Part shown: positions 7,634-16,722 of the stretch, one piece after another
Position numbering within the stretch: the first letter of the stretch is position 1
How the letters are laid out: each line of letters starts with the position of its first letter
Origin: Methanoculleus sp.
GTDB taxonomy: Archaea; Halobacteriota; Methanomicrobia; Methanomicrobiales; Methanoculleaceae
DNA length: 64,000 nucleotides
Assembly (NCBI RefSeq): GCF_030019085.1
Contig: NZ_JASEFJ010000006.1
Location: forward strand, 1-64,000
Reading direction: 5' to 3'
The notes under the pieces: model-generated
Database searches by the model: none
Seen by the model: the letters and a program-made list of their open reading frames with translations, nothing else
Told to the model about the DNA's origin: nothing
Position numbers and translations under genes: made by a program

Positions 7634-8458
7634 TTACTCCATCTGTGCCCGGATGTGGCGCACTGTCTCGGGATACCGTCCTTCAATTTGGCTATCCTTG
7701 AGGCTCTCCCTCACGATCCACCGCATATCCTGGTCTTCCAGTGTTGAGACCTGTCGCAGGTACTCAAACCCGCCGGATGGGATGGCGGCAACGACCTGGC
7801 TGAGTGTGTGGCCGAGCGTCTTTCGAAGCGCATGGAAAGCCTCGGAATCCCTCTCACCTGCGGTATAGACACGGATCAGGATCTTTCGATGAAGTCGGAG
7901 CGCTGCCTCTGCAAGTTCTGGATCACTGAGCAGGTTTGGGTCAGCAATCCCGGCGGCCACGGCCCTCATGGAAAGCCACGAACCACTATCCAACCAGCCA
8001 TTTAGTTCAAAGAGGGTCACGTCCTGGTACCGGGCAAGGAGATCCCGGAGCCCGAGAGCCACGGCGTCCCGGATCCGCCACCGTGGGTCTTCGGAGTTCA
8101 CTGCAAGTTTCCGGAGCGCTACCTTCACGCACTCCGGCGATATCGTGCCAATCGCCCCGACGCCCCTGACACCGCAGATCGAGAGTAACTCGTTTGGGTC
8201 GTCCGTCGGTGCATCTTCGGGTGATATACAGGCGAGTTCAACACAGAGATCCCAGAGTATCCGACAATCTTCCGTATCGGCGGCAGCAAATTCCCGCACA
8301 GACCTGGCAAACGCCTCTATCAGCTCCAGGTTCGCCTTGTGACCCGGGATTTTGCTCTCCGCTACGAGGTAAGCAATGAGATCTTCGGCGTCTCCGCTCG
8401 AGAGAATATCCATGAGGTGCCGGGAAACTTCCCGGGCATAAGTCGCGCCAGGGCACAT
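7634..8458 (-). CDS. HEAT-like helical repeat protein
   Basis: A 274-residue all-helical protein. Repeated helical pairs such as DPRWRIRDAVALGLRDLLARY near 125-145 and SWLSMRAVAAGIADPNLLSDPELAEAALRLHRKILI near 160-195 are typical of HEAT or armadillo-like scaffolds. There is no catalytic motif, signal peptide or membrane segment. It lies 41 bases downstream of the small GTPase gene on the same strand, probably one operon, so it may be an effector or partner of that GTPase; that link is inference. The start ATG has no clear Shine-Dalgarno, and Met16 is a possible alternative. Confidence 0.65.
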   Translation of the reverse strand: MCPGATYAREVSRHLMDILSSGDAEDLIAYLVAESKIPGHKANLELIEAFARSVREFAAADTEDCRILWDLCVELACISPEDAPTDDPNELLSICGVRGVGAIGTISPECVKVALRKLAVNSEDPRWRIRDAVALGLRDLLARYQDVTLFELNGWLDSGSWLSMRAVAAGIADPNLLSDPELAEAALRLHRKILIRVYTAGERDSEAFHALRKTLGHTLSQVVAAIPSGGFEYLRQVSTLEDQDMRWIVRESLKDSQIEGRYPETVRHIRAQME

Positions 8459-8499
8459 CTTGCGTAGAGATGAGGTAACTTACGGGCATAAAAAGATCG

Positions 8500-8985
8500 T
8501 TATCGAATAGGCAGTTTTTCAACAAAGGTTTCGAGTGCCGCATGGACGTTCTCCCGGTTTAAGGTAGAGATGGGGAATACCATCTCCCCCGGGAGATCGC
8601 GGCAGATGGCATCGGGCATCGCATCAGGACAGTCGCACTTGTTTGCCATAAACGCGAGCGGCACATCGAGCGCTTTCAACTGGGCATGCAGGTGTCTGGT
8701 CATTGTGTCCACGCCTTTTGTTGCATCCACAATTATGATGGCGCCGTCCATGCCCCGTGAGAGGATCTGACGGACAAACTCGAACCGCTCCTGCCCGGGT
8801 GTCCCGAAGAGGTAGACAGCCCTGCCATTCACTTTCAGCCTACCGAAATCGAGCGCAACGGTGGTGGGACCCTCTTCTGAGGACGCCTCAATATGACGGC
8901 TGCGTGGGTCAAGCGCCTGGATGAAACTTGACTTGCCTGCATTGAATGATCCAAACACGACAATCTTAAGCCTGTCTTCTGCCAT
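8500..8985 (-). CDS. Small Ras-like GTPase (COG2229 / Srp102-like)
   Basis: A 161-residue GTPase starting MAEDRLKIVVFG; the open frame extends 31 codons further upstream, but that part is basic and unlike the family. Motifs: G1 GSFNAGKSS (about 11-19), a conserved Thr in TTVALDFG, G3 FGTPGQERFEFVRQIL (LFGTPG in place of the classical DxxG), and G4 NKCD. The TPGQE form is typical of archaeal and bacterial MglA/COG2229 GTPases, soluble switches that often work with roadblock proteins. It heads a probable operon with the HEAT-repeat gene. No roadblock/MglB gene is seen in this window. Target and activator are unknown. Confidence 0.8.
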   Translation of the reverse strand: MAEDRLKIVVFGSFNAGKSSFIQALDPRSRHIEASSEEGPTTVALDFGRLKVNGRAVYLFGTPGQERFEFVRQILSRGMDGAIIIVDATKGVDTMTRHLHAQLKALDVPLAFMANKCDCPDAMPDAICRDLPGEMVFPISTLNRENVHAALETFVEKLPIR

Positions 8986-9197
8986 CAGGCTTCTTTTAAC
9001 GTCAGGATGTTTTAGGGTTTCGATATGATGGCAGCGTGAGCGAGATAGCGATAGTTTCCGGACTGTCATGGAGATCATCTTCCTATCTTCCGGATTTCAT
9101 GGAGAGAGTGTTCCGTGGTCGATGGCGCAACGACGCTGCCCGGTTACGGGTGCAGGTCACCGAACAACCATATATCGGTAACATCCAACGTACAGAT

Positions 9198-9548
9198 ATG
9201 GGGTCAGACGAGTTGGATCCTATAGTGCTGGAGATCATGGCAACCCTGGATAACCTGCTCCTCGCTGAGATGCAGGCAAGGTTCCAGGTATCCGCGCTCG
9301 AGGCACAGGAGTACCCCCTCGCAGCGACATTTGAGATGGTCAGGGACATGGAGGCGGATGCTGCCCTCGATGAGGCGCTCAGCGGTTTCGGATTTGAACA
9401 GCACGCACTGGATGACGATGCTGAATTATGGATCTCTGATGAGCTCGGATTGATGGTCTTCCTCTTCTTCACCGCATCGGATGGTCGCTCCTACACCTAC
9501 AGGATCGTCAGGTTCGAGGTGGTCGGCGAGGACGAAATATCTCTGTAA
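9198..9548 (+). CDS. Hypothetical acidic protein, probably leaderless
   Basis: A 116-residue protein of unknown function starting MGSDELDPIVLEIM. The open frame reaches back to 9036 through an arginine-rich stretch that looks non-coding. A TATA-like CATATATC at 9169-9176 lies 25 bases before the ATG, the spacing of a leaderless archaeal transcript, which supports this start. The protein is strongly acidic with a helical first half (LEIMATLDNLLLAEMQARF) and a strand-rich end (LGLMVFLFFTASDGRSYTYRIVRFEVV). It is divergent from the GTPase operon. No domain recognised. Confidence 0.55.
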   Translation: MGSDELDPIVLEIMATLDNLLLAEMQARFQVSALEAQEYPLAATFEMVRDMEADAALDEALSGFGFEQHALDDDAELWISDELGLMVFLFFTASDGRSYTYRIVRFEVVGEDEISL

Positions 9549-9660
9549 AAAGGTGGATGTGGGAAAAACAAACGTATTGCTGTTTGATGGATTGCCATGC
9601 CAGGTGCTATATACTGCGAGTGACACTCTGTCTAACAAGCAGAAAACCGGAGGGATATAT

Positions 9661-10191
9661 TTGGAGCGCTCGGTAAAACGTCTCATGGAGGATAGGGATA
9701 AACGGCGGGAGGAGAACATCGAGAAGTACATCGAACAGCTCTCTGATGAGAGCACCCCCTACCGACTGCGGGCGATCGAAGCCCTCGGGACGTGCAGTGA
9801 TCCGCGGGTGGTCGAACCCCTTATCACCGCGCTGCAGGATCCCGAGAACGAGGTCAGGTGGGTCGCGGCGCAGGCGCTCGGGAAGGTCCGCGACCCTCGG
9901 GCGGTCGAACCCCTCCTCCCTCTCCTCAACGATCAGGATCGCTGGGCGCGGCGCGGTGCTGCCTGGTCGCTTGGAGAGATCGGTGACCCCCGTGCTGTCG
10001 AACCGATCCTTCCCCTGCTTGCGGATAAGAAGAAGGATGTCAGGACAGCTGCCGCCGACGCACTCGGGAAAATTCGCGACTCGCGGGCGACCGATGCCCT
10101 CTTCGCGGCCCTTGAGAATGAGGTGGAGCCTGAAGTAAGGACGGCGATCCGCCGTGCCCTTCGTGAGATTACGGGTGAAGAGGAGTTCTGA
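9661..10191 (+). CDS. HEAT-repeat (PBS lyase-type) protein
   Basis: A 176-residue protein made of about four PBS-lyase-type HEAT repeats, each close to 31 residues with the signature DPRAVEPLLPLL...VRWVAAQALGKVRD. Repeats begin near residues 45, 75, 106 and 137. I chose the TTG at 9661, which has a GGAGGG Shine-Dalgarno six bases upstream; the first ATG at 9685 has none, and the longer upstream frame overlaps the previous gene. Such proteins are protein-binding scaffolds; related E-Z repeats occur in phycobilin lyases, but lyase activity is not implied here. It follows the hypothetical gene at 9198 by 112 bases. A hairpin GGACGC...GCGTCC at 10212-10243 may end the transcript. Confidence 0.8.
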   Translation: MERSVKRLMEDRDKRREENIEKYIEQLSDESTPYRLRAIEALGTCSDPRVVEPLITALQDPENEVRWVAAQALGKVRDPRAVEPLLPLLNDQDRWARRGAAWSLGEIGDPRAVEPILPLLADKKKDVRTAAADALGKIRDSRATDALFAALENEVEPEVRTAIRRALREITGEEEF

Positions 10192-10607
10192 GCGGGTGGG
10201 TTGATTGAGGGGACGCTTCTGGTAGCGGTCATTACGGGCGTCCGAAACCCACTGGCATGGCCCTCTTTGCTGTATCTCTCTGCAATAGCATTGGGAAATA
10301 TTTCTCAGTCGGAGATCCGGGTAATCTTCGTGTCCATCCTCTTGAGGATGGCCCCCGCATGAAAGCGGATGAGGGCGCCTGGATAGTGGCTGCGGGAGAT
10401 TGCGAGATCAACGAAGTTGGGGAGTCAATTCGCACATTCTGGCTCTGGCAACAGGGATTTCAGGTTATCCGCGGCTATAAGAGAGCATGGGTTCTGGACG
10501 CTTCCGGGTGGGTTGAGAGCCGGGGTTCGAGCGCTTGAGTCACTACCTACATCTGCCCGTGGTCGTTTACGGAAGGTTTTTAGCAGATCTCTGTAATCTT
10601 ATCGCAT
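10192..10607. other. Intergenic region with several possible hairpins
   Basis: About 415 bases. It holds the hairpin GGACGC-N20-GCGTCC right after the HEAT gene and two clear local stem-loops near 10332-10370 (CCATCCTC-TT-GAGGATGG, then CCCCGCATGAAAGCGG). A 93-codon open frame at 10257-10538 has no recognisable domain and no good ribosome binding site, so I do not call it a gene. The region could encode a structured RNA, but I recognise no known family. The end (10560-10607) carries a TTTTTAGCAG stretch that may be the promoter of the lipoprotein gene. Confidence 0.35.
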
Positions 10608-11068
10608 ATGTACCAGCGAAAAAGTCTCTATGGCGTCCTGATCGCAGGGCTGCTGCTCATCTCTCTCTTTGGGGCCGGATGCACGTCGCAGCCGACAGGG
10701 GAGGGAACACCTGGTGCGACACCCACAACAGGCTGCGACGGCACCCGTGGTGGAGAACTACACCCTCAACGAGACGCATAACAATGCGAATGTCACGCTA
10801 CCGGTGGGGAGCAGGGTCACCATCGCCCTGGATGAGAACCCGACAACCGGCCTACAGGTGGAACGTCCCCTCCTCTGTCGGTCTTCAATATCTGAACGAG
10901 ACCTACATCGCACCTGAGACTGAACTGGTTGGCGCCGGAGGCGTGCACCGGTGGCAGTATGTCGCTGCAGAGCCAGGTTCCGCCGAGTTTATCGCGATCT
11001 ACTGGCGCCCCTGGGAAGAAGTAACCGGAAACGAGACCACGTTCTCGATGGACTTCATCATCAGATAA
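10608..11068 (+). pseudogene. Chagasin-like (I42) protease inhibitor lipoprotein, two frameshifts
   Basis: Read through three frames, this is one gene. It starts MYQRKSLYGVLIAGLLLISLFGAGC, a signal peptide with a lipobox cysteine. After a frameshift near 10735-10745 it continues VVENYTLNETHNNANVTL and VTIALDENPTTG. After a second shift near 10848-10852 it continues RWNVPSSVGLQYLNETYI, GAGGVHRWQYVA and YWRPWEE. NPTTG, the GxGG segment and RPWE are the three inhibitory loops of chagasin-type cysteine protease inhibitors (MEROPS I42). All parts of the family are present, so the lesions are recent or are sequencing errors; each restores with a single base removed. Intact, it would be a membrane-anchored inhibitor outside the cell. 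Confidence 0.8.
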
Positions 11069-11169
11069 CTTCCCATCCTTTCGTATGAAAATGACCCCCG
11101 ATTTTCATCCGGTATGCCTGTAACTCTAACGGGCATTATGTGGTTTTTAGCACAGGTCCGTGGATCCCC

Positions 11170-12627
11170 TCACCCCAGGAATCTTCGCCGGTTTGCAGCC
11201 TCCAGGATAAGCGAGGTCAGTCCCCCGGTCTCGTTCTCGCGGAGTGCCTGGGAGATGGCGGTCGTGAGGCGGGCATGCTCCTCATCCGGGACAATGTCCA
11301 CAAGGTCGGTCACCCTGGCTGCAAGGTCAGGTGGAACAAAACCGGTCTTTGTGTTGAGGAACCTGCAGGCGGTTCTCAAATCCTCGTCGAAGTTGACATA
11401 GACTTTCCGGATAAACTCGATATCCGCGTCATCCAGCACATTCAGGCCAAGTATCTCTGGCGGAAGGCCGATCGAGTATAGAGCGGCGGTGAACTTGATT
11501 GCCCGGGGCAGGGTGATCCCGCCGGTGTTTCGCGCATAACCGAAGAGACCGATATGTAATTTCCGTTTCCGTCTCTCCGGAACATAACGGGCAACCCGGT
11601 TTATCAGAGGGGCGAACGGTCCCAGCCAGCGCTCGTAGGCTCGTGTATACCTCCAGATGAGATCGATTACCTCCTTCTCGTCGATCTGCGTGGGTTTTGT
11701 GGGCTGACGGTCTTCCAGCATTCTGACACCCCTTCGGACGTCTTCAAGCGGGTAATCATACTTGAACGCCGACTGAACGGTGAACGTACGTGCGCCAGGG
11801 TACTCGGCAACGACCCGATCGACCGTCAGTGGTGTGAGACCTCCTCTGAATGGTGCTGAACCGACACCGATGATCGGGTGAATACGCGTTCCTGTCTCCT
11901 CTGAGACCTCCTGAAGGTTCAGGAGCGCGATCTTGTTCAGGAGGACGGCGCTGATAAGCCCGTAATTCATCGCGGGGTCGGAGCGGGCAAGGAAGACACG
12001 CTGGTCGGCGAGATCCTTGTCCTCGAGGTACAGCCTGACCATGTTGTGGGCATCAAGCATGCTGGCCATATCCTCAAAGAGGGGTATGACGTTGATCCGG
12101 TCAGGTCGAAATCTCCCGATCCAGTCAGCGATGGTTGGTCCACCCTCCCTGAGGCGTATTTCCTGTTTTCCAACCACGATCTCTGTATAGTAGCGGTAGA
12201 TGTTATCGATGGCTAGATGGGATGTGGTCATCGGCAGGATAACCTCAAATATCGGGGAGCACTCTTCAGCGTAAAAGAGGCATGCCGTATCAAATGAGCG
12301 CGGGATGCTTTCAAGGGTCTCAAGCAGGATCTTTGCCTCGGCGCTCTCGACCTTGGGGTTTGGTACGCGCATTGTGAGGAAGACATCCCGTCCAAGCGGT
12401 TTCTCCCGGAAGAAACTCTCGTAACGGCTCAGGAGTTTCCTGACCACAAAGTTGTCAACCTCTTTTCCCTCGCAGTCCCACATCTGTTCGCTGCACCCGA
12501 GGTGAGAGTAGGCGTAATACGCCTCCTGCACCTCATCGTCCCCACCGAGTTCAGGGCTCTCGGCAAAAAACGGCAGGTTAACGTTGTCAGGGTGCTGGGT
12601 GCTCATACATTGCGGGATCCGTAACAT
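11170..12627 (-). CDS. ppcA: Archaeal-type phosphoenolpyruvate carboxylase
   Basis: A 485-residue protein beginning MLRIPQCMSTQHPDNV, the characteristic N-terminus of the archaeal PEP carboxylase (PpcA), which is about half the size of the bacterial and plant enzyme. It makes oxaloacetate from PEP and bicarbonate, feeding the incomplete TCA cycle used for anabolism in methanogens. Other family segments are LFAEECSPIFEVILPMTTS-like sequence near 115-135, IIGVGSAPFRGGL near 255-267 (glycine- and arginine-rich active-site loop) and HIGLFGYARNTGG near 355-367. The length fits the family. It is separated from aEF2 by 260 bases and probably has its own promoter with a dyad at 12664-12692. Confidence 0.93.
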   Translation of the reverse strand: MLRIPQCMSTQHPDNVNLPFFAESPELGGDDEVQEAYYAYSHLGCSEQMWDCEGKEVDNFVVRKLLSRYESFFREKPLGRDVFLTMRVPNPKVESAEAKILLETLESIPRSFDTACLFYAEECSPIFEVILPMTTSHLAIDNIYRYYTEIVVGKQEIRLREGGPTIADWIGRFRPDRINVIPLFEDMASMLDAHNMVRLYLEDKDLADQRVFLARSDPAMNYGLISAVLLNKIALLNLQEVSEETGTRIHPIIGVGSAPFRGGLTPLTVDRVVAEYPGARTFTVQSAFKYDYPLEDVRRGVRMLEDRQPTKPTQIDEKEVIDLIWRYTRAYERWLGPFAPLINRVARYVPERRKRKLHIGLFGYARNTGGITLPRAIKFTAALYSIGLPPEILGLNVLDDADIEFIRKVYVNFDEDLRTACRFLNTKTGFVPPDLAARVTDLVDIVPDEEHARLTTAISQALRENETGGLTSLILEAANRRRFLG

Positions 12628-12663
12628 CTATCTCACTTCCGTATAGGAGGATTGCTTTCTCAT

Positions 12664-12692
12664 GTCAACCATATCATTCTATAGCGGTTGAC
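12664..12692 (-). promoter_or_regulatory. Inverted repeat in the ppcA promoter region
   Basis: A perfect 7-bp inverted repeat GTCAACC-N15-GGTTGAC about 40-65 bases upstream of the ppcA start. The spacer contains CTATAGAAT and TGATATGG on the minus strand, which could be the TATA element. The arrangement suggests an operator around the promoter; the regulator is unknown. Confidence 0.35.
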
Positions 12693-12887
12693 AGAAAAAC
12701 CCGCCGTCTGCCACCCATACCCTGTAGCGTGACCTGCTGCTCAGGGTGTCTTCCTATCGTATATCTGGCCTGCCCGCTGTATGCACCTGGATGAAGAGGT
12801 CTAATAAAATCGCCGGGTGACTCGTGCTTTTGCACCTGCATCCGCCCGCTGCGGATAAAAAACAGAATATGAGGGTATCGGGGTTGG

Positions 12888-15080
12888 TTATGACAGGTAA
12901 TCTTCCGGCCGCGGGATCTGTTCCTTCAGGCCCTTGCGACGGCGGATGCTCCGGACCACCTCTTCCACAAGGCCTGCCGGAACCAGTTCGAAGCCGGCGA
13001 ACTCGGTGCTCCACATCGCGCGCCCCTCGGTTGCGGACCTGATATCCCCCGCAAACCCGAAGAGTTCGGCGACCGGTGCCTTACCGATGACCGTCACCGT
13101 GTCACCTTCGCTCTGCATATCAAAGATCTGGCCACGGCGACCCTGGATCTGCGAGGTTGCCGCACCCATCAGATCGGCCGGAACGGTGATCTGGATCTTC
13201 TGGATGGGTTCGAGGAGCGAGTCGCCGGCCATCAGCATACCCGCCTTGACGGCACTCCTGACCGCCGGGATGACCTGGGCGGGGCCACGGTGGATGGCAT
13301 CTTCGTGGAGTTTCACGTCTACCAGTCGAACCTTCAGGTTCTGGACCTGTTCGTCGGCGAGCGGACCACCACGGAGCGCCTCGCGCCAACCCTCCAGGAT
13401 CAACTCCATAGTCTCGTTGAGGTACTGGATACCCTTTGTCATGTCGATGAACATGTTGGTAGCCTCGATCGCCCTGACGTTTTTGGCCTCTTCTTTATCC
13501 ATCCCTGCGGCAACCAGTATGTCACGCCGTTCAAGCGCCTGCTGGTTCATCGAGACCGCACCATCCTTGATCAACTTAACGATCGCCGGGTCCATCGGTT
13601 CGAGTTCGATGTAGAACCGGTTGTGGCGGTTCGGCGACTTCCCCTCAACCGGGCCTGCCCGACCGGTGACGGTCTCGCGGTATACGACGATCGGCGTGGA
13701 TGTTATGATATCGACGCCCTTGTCGCGCTTGATACGCCCGGTGATGATCTCGAGGTGAAGCTCTCCCATGCCACTTATCAGGTGCTCCCCGGTCTCCTCG
13801 TTGATCGAGACCTGCACAGTCGGGTCTTCCTTGGCCACCTGGCGAAGAACCTCAACCAGTTTCGGGAGGTCCTTCATGTTCTTTGCCTCAACGGCGACGG
13901 TCATGACCGGTTCAGAGTAGTGTTTCAGCGACTCGAACGGGGTCATCTCAAGGAGTGTCGTGACGGTCGAACCGACGATGGCGTCCTTTAGACCCGTCAC
14001 GGCGGCGATGTTACCGGCCGGGAGCAAATCCACCTCGATTCGTTCGGCACCCATAAAGATCCCGACCTGGGCGATACGGTTTACCTTCTTCGCGGTACCC
14101 ATGATGTAGCATTCGGTACCCCTGCGGAGTGTTCCTGCGAAGAGACGACCTGTGGCGACCTCGCCTGCATGTGGGTCAAACGATATATCCGTGACCATCA
14201 GACATACGGGGCCGTTAGGGTCACAGTTGATCATCGCCTTCCCCTCGGGAGAGTCGTAATCACCGTGCCAGATGATGGGTATACGCCGGTGCTGGGCCAC
14301 GATGGGGTTTGGGAGGTGCTTGACCACCATGTCAAGAAGGACTGCATGCAGTGGACTGTTCTTAGCCAGCCACTTCATGTCGCCGCTGTTACACTTCTCG
14401 TAGACTTCCTTGAACGAGACCCCGCTCTTTTTCATGAATGGGATGGAGACCGCCCACTTATATAGGGCAGACCCGAAGGCTACGGTGCCCTTTGCGGCAT
14501 CCAGTTTCCAGCCTTCGTTGTACATCTTTTCGTTCATCCCCTTGATCAGCTTGTTGACCTTGTCGATCACCCTTGCAAGGCGGATCTGCATCTCCTGCTC
14601 GTTCACCTTCAGCTCGTTGATCAGTCGGTCGACCTTGTTGATGAAAAGAACCGGGCGGACACCTTCTTTCAGCGCCTGGCGGAGCACAGTCTCCGTCTGG
14701 GGCATGGTGCCCTCCACGGCGTCCACCACGACAACAGCACCATCCACTGCACGCATGGCGCGTGTCACATCACCGCCAAAGTCCACATGGCCGGGGGTAT
14801 CGATCATGTTGATCAGGTACTCCTTACCGTCGTATTCGTGGACCATCGAGACGTTGCTTGCGTCTATGGTGATGCCGCGCGCCTGTTCTTCCTCATCGGA
14901 GTCCATGAAGAGCTGCCTGCCGGCAAGCTCCTCGCTGATCATGCCTGCGCCGGCAAGCAGGTTGTCCGAGAGAGTTGTCTTTCCGTGATCTATGTGGGCG
15001 ACGATGCCGATGTTCCGGATCTGCTCCGGTTTGTCCATCAGCTCCGTCACCCGCTCTACCATCTTCTTTCGTCGGGTCAT
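12888..15080 (-). CDS. fusA: Translation elongation factor 2 (aEF-2)
   Basis: A 730-residue archaeal EF-2, the GTPase that moves tRNAs and mRNA through the ribosome. G1 is AHIDHGKT at 28-35, followed by RGITIDAS, the G3 segment [12 protein letters not shown] and G4 NKVD. The diphthamide loop [15 protein letters not shown] is present, with the modified His at about residue 597. The start [15 protein letters not shown] is the standard archaeal N-terminus. It lies 29 bases after rps7 and is the last gene of the rps12-rps7-aEF2 operon, the conserved archaeal str-type arrangement. The EF-1alpha gene that often follows is not here; ppcA follows instead. Confidence 0.97.
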   Translation of the reverse strand: MTRRKKMVERVTELMDKPEQIRNIGIVAHIDHGKTTLSDNLLAGAGMISEELAGRQLFMDSDEEEQARGITIDASNVSMVHEYDGKEYLINMIDTPGHVDFGGDVTRAMRAVDGAVVVVDAVEGTMPQTETVLRQALKEGVRPVLFINKVDRLINELKVNEQEMQIRLARVIDKVNKLIKGMNEKMYNEGWKLDAAKGTVAFGSALYKWAVSIPFMKKSGVSFKEVYEKCNSGDMKWLAKNSPLHAVLLDMVVKHLPNPIVAQHRRIPIIWHGDYDSPEGKAMINCDPNGPVCLMVTDISFDPHAGEVATGRLFAGTLRRGTECYIMGTAKKVNRIAQVGIFMGAERIEVDLLPAGNIAAVTGLKDAIVGSTVTTLLEMTPFESLKHYSEPVMTVAVEAKNMKDLPKLVEVLRQVAKEDPTVQVSINEETGEHLISGMGELHLEIITGRIKRDKGVDIITSTPIVVYRETVTGRAGPVEGKSPNRHNRFYIELEPMDPAIVKLIKDGAVSMNQQALERRDILVAAGMDKEEAKNVRAIEATNMFIDMTKGIQYLNETMELILEGWREALRGGPLADEQVQNLKVRLVDVKLHEDAIHRGPAQVIPAVRSAVKAGMLMAGDSLLEPIQKIQITVPADLMGAATSQIQGRRGQIFDMQSEGDTVTVIGKAPVAELFGFAGDIRSATEGRAMWSTEFAGFELVPAGLVEEVVRSIRRRKGLKEQIPRPEDYLS

Positions 15081-15109
15081 GAAAAAGCACCAAAAATAAT
15101 GGAGGGTCT

Positions 15110-15700
15110 TTAACGGGCTGCCTTTGCAATACGTTCGCGTTCTTCTTTCTTTGAGATGGCATACGAACGAGTATCACCGTTCGCGGCCGCGATAAGCTCC
15201 TCGGCAAGGGCCTCGCTCACGCTTTTCTTCTTCTTGTGACTTGCCTGGTATACACCATCTGCTATGAACCGCAGCGCGGTATCGACACGGCGCTGGGGCG
15301 CGGTGTCGACAGATTTCGGGACGTTGATCCCGCCGTACTTCAATCGGACGGTCTCTTCACGGGGTCCGGCATTCGCGACGGCGTCAACCAGAACCTGTAC
15401 CGGATTCTTTCTGGTCTTCTGGTAGACGATCTCAAAGGAATCCCGGACGATGCGGATGGCAAGTTCCTTCTTGCCGGTGTTGTGTTCGGTCTGCATCATC
15501 TTGTTGATCAGGCGCTCCACGATCAGCATGTTGCTCTTGTTGAACTGCTGGCCGGCGAGCTTGCCGCAGGTGTGCGGCACGATCATCGTGTGCAGGTTCA
15601 CATAGCGGGCGAGACTCGGATCCCGGATCTCAACCTCGCTCATGTCCCAGCGGTTGAAGAGGAGTTGCTGGACATTTGTTTCTGACTCAGACTCTGTCAT
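15110..15700 (-). CDS. rps7: 30S ribosomal protein S7 (uS7)
   Basis: A 196-residue archaeal S7, which binds the 3' major domain of 16S rRNA and organises the head of the small subunit. Recognisable segments are [28 protein letters not shown] near 45-72, [11 protein letters not shown]-like [20 protein letters not shown] near 115-135 and the C-terminal [18 protein letters not shown]. The acidic N-terminal extension is normal for archaea. It is 7 bases after rps12 and 29 before aEF2, so clearly co-transcribed. Confidence 0.97.
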   Translation of the reverse strand: MTESESETNVQQLLFNRWDMSEVEIRDPSLARYVNLHTMIVPHTCGKLAGQQFNKSNMLIVERLINKMMQTEHNTGKKELAIRIVRDSFEIVYQKTRKNPVQVLVDAVANAGPREETVRLKYGGINVPKSVDTAPQRRVDTALRFIADGVYQASHKKKKSVSEALAEELIAAANGDTRSYAISKKEERERIAKAAR

Positions 15701-15707
15701 TATCCAC

Positions 15708-16136
15708 TTACCTCCGTGGCTTCTCCTTGCGTCCGATGACCATCTCGCGCAGGCTGACGTTGTTCACTTTGGTCACAACGTAGCGGACACCGGGGATATC
15801 ACCCATCGACCTTCCCAGTCTCCCGCCGATGCCTTCGATCTCGACTTCATCGTGCTCGTCGATGAAGTTGATGGCACCGTCACCGACGGCAAACGCCGTT
15901 ACCTGGCGTCCGTTCTTGATCAACTGCACACGGACACACTTCCGGATAGCCGAGTTCGGCTGCTTCGCCTCGACACCAACCTTCTCGAGAACGATTCCCC
16001 GAGCCTGGGGGGCGCCCTCAAGGGGGTCGGACTTGACATCAAGCCCGAGCTGGCGCCGCGCATAGATCGGATCGTGCCACCGCTTTTTCTTGCCGTCACG
16101 CTTTAATTTTCGGGCTGCAAATTTACCGTTTCCCAT
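15708..16136 (-). CDS. rps12: 30S ribosomal protein S12 (uS12)
   Basis: A 142-residue archaeal S12, located at the decoding centre. Typical segments are [25 protein letters not shown] at the N-terminus, the decoding loop [20 protein letters not shown] (about 50-70) and [20 protein letters not shown] near the end. The PNSAIRKC loop is the site of streptomycin-type mutations in bacteria. It is the first gene of the rps12-rps7-aEF2 operon. A TATA-like ATATATAAATCC on the minus strand near 16208-16220 is a good promoter; the RNA polymerase genes that often precede it in archaea are not here, since the next gene is divergent. Confidence 0.97.
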   Translation of the reverse strand: MGNGKFAARKLKRDGKKKRWHDPIYARRQLGLDVKSDPLEGAPQARGIVLEKVGVEAKQPNSAIRKCVRVQLIKNGRQVTAFAVGDGAINFIDEHDEVEIEGIGGRLGRSMGDIPGVRYVVTKVNNVSLREMVIGRKEKPRR

Positions 16137-16308
16137 CGAATACCCTCGTATCTGTTAAATTTGTAGATAGGAGCAACTCCTGCTGTGCTATAAAACAACG
16201 CGCGTTACGGATTTATATATTGTGGAACCCATCTGCGCGCCGGTTGCTTGTCCAGGTAGTGTGGATACGACCTGATATAATATTATATCTCGCGGGTAAC
16301 CTTCATTG

Positions 16309-16722
16309 ATGAGAGCCCGGATTTATAAAGAGGTCTTTTTCGAGGCGACCCACCGCCTGATCCACTACCGGGGAAAGTGTTTTCGATTGCATGGTCACCA
16401 GTGGCGGGTTGAGATATGGGTCGAGGGTACGGCAGATGAGCGCACTGGAATAGTCCTTGACTACAACTGCATCAAAGAGGTTGTGGGGCGGTTTGATCAC
16501 CAGGTGATCCTGAACAAGGATGATCCTATGGCGACGTGTATCGAGGCGTTTCATCCGGTCGTCACCACCAGCGGTGACCCGACGAGCGAGACCCTTGCCA
16601 CTGTGATCGCAGATATGATCAATGCCGATGCCGCATTGCAGGGAAGCGACGCCCGTGTTGTAAAGATCCGGGTGTGGGAGTCCACGTCCTGTTACGCAGA
16701 GCGCACCTATGATCGTCAGTGA
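16309..16722 (+). CDS. queD: 6-carboxytetrahydropterin synthase-like protein (QueD family)
   Basis: A 137-residue member of the 6-pyruvoyltetrahydropterin synthase fold. Zinc-binding histidines are in FEATHRL and in the LHGHQW motif, and the catalytic cysteine is the C of KCFRLHGH. QueD makes 6-carboxytetrahydropterin from dihydroneopterin triphosphate, the first pathway-specific step to preQ0 and archaeosine in tRNA. The ATG at 16309 follows the TATA-like TATAATATTATAT around 16276-16288 by about 25 bases, so the transcript is probably leaderless. It overlaps queE by 14 bases. The queD-queE-queC order makes the assignment firm. Confidence 0.92.
   Translation: MRARIYKEVFFEATHRLIHYRGKCFRLHGHQWRVEIWVEGTADERTGIVLDYNCIKEVVGRFDHQVILNKDDPMATCIEAFHPVVTTSGDPTSETLATVIADMINADAALQGSDARVVKIRVWESTSCYAERTYDRQ

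Noticed and set aside
10257-10538. 93-codon plus-strand open frame ending VESRGSSA
   Set aside because: I considered a TnpB or transposase tail, but no motif supports it and no start signal is visible.
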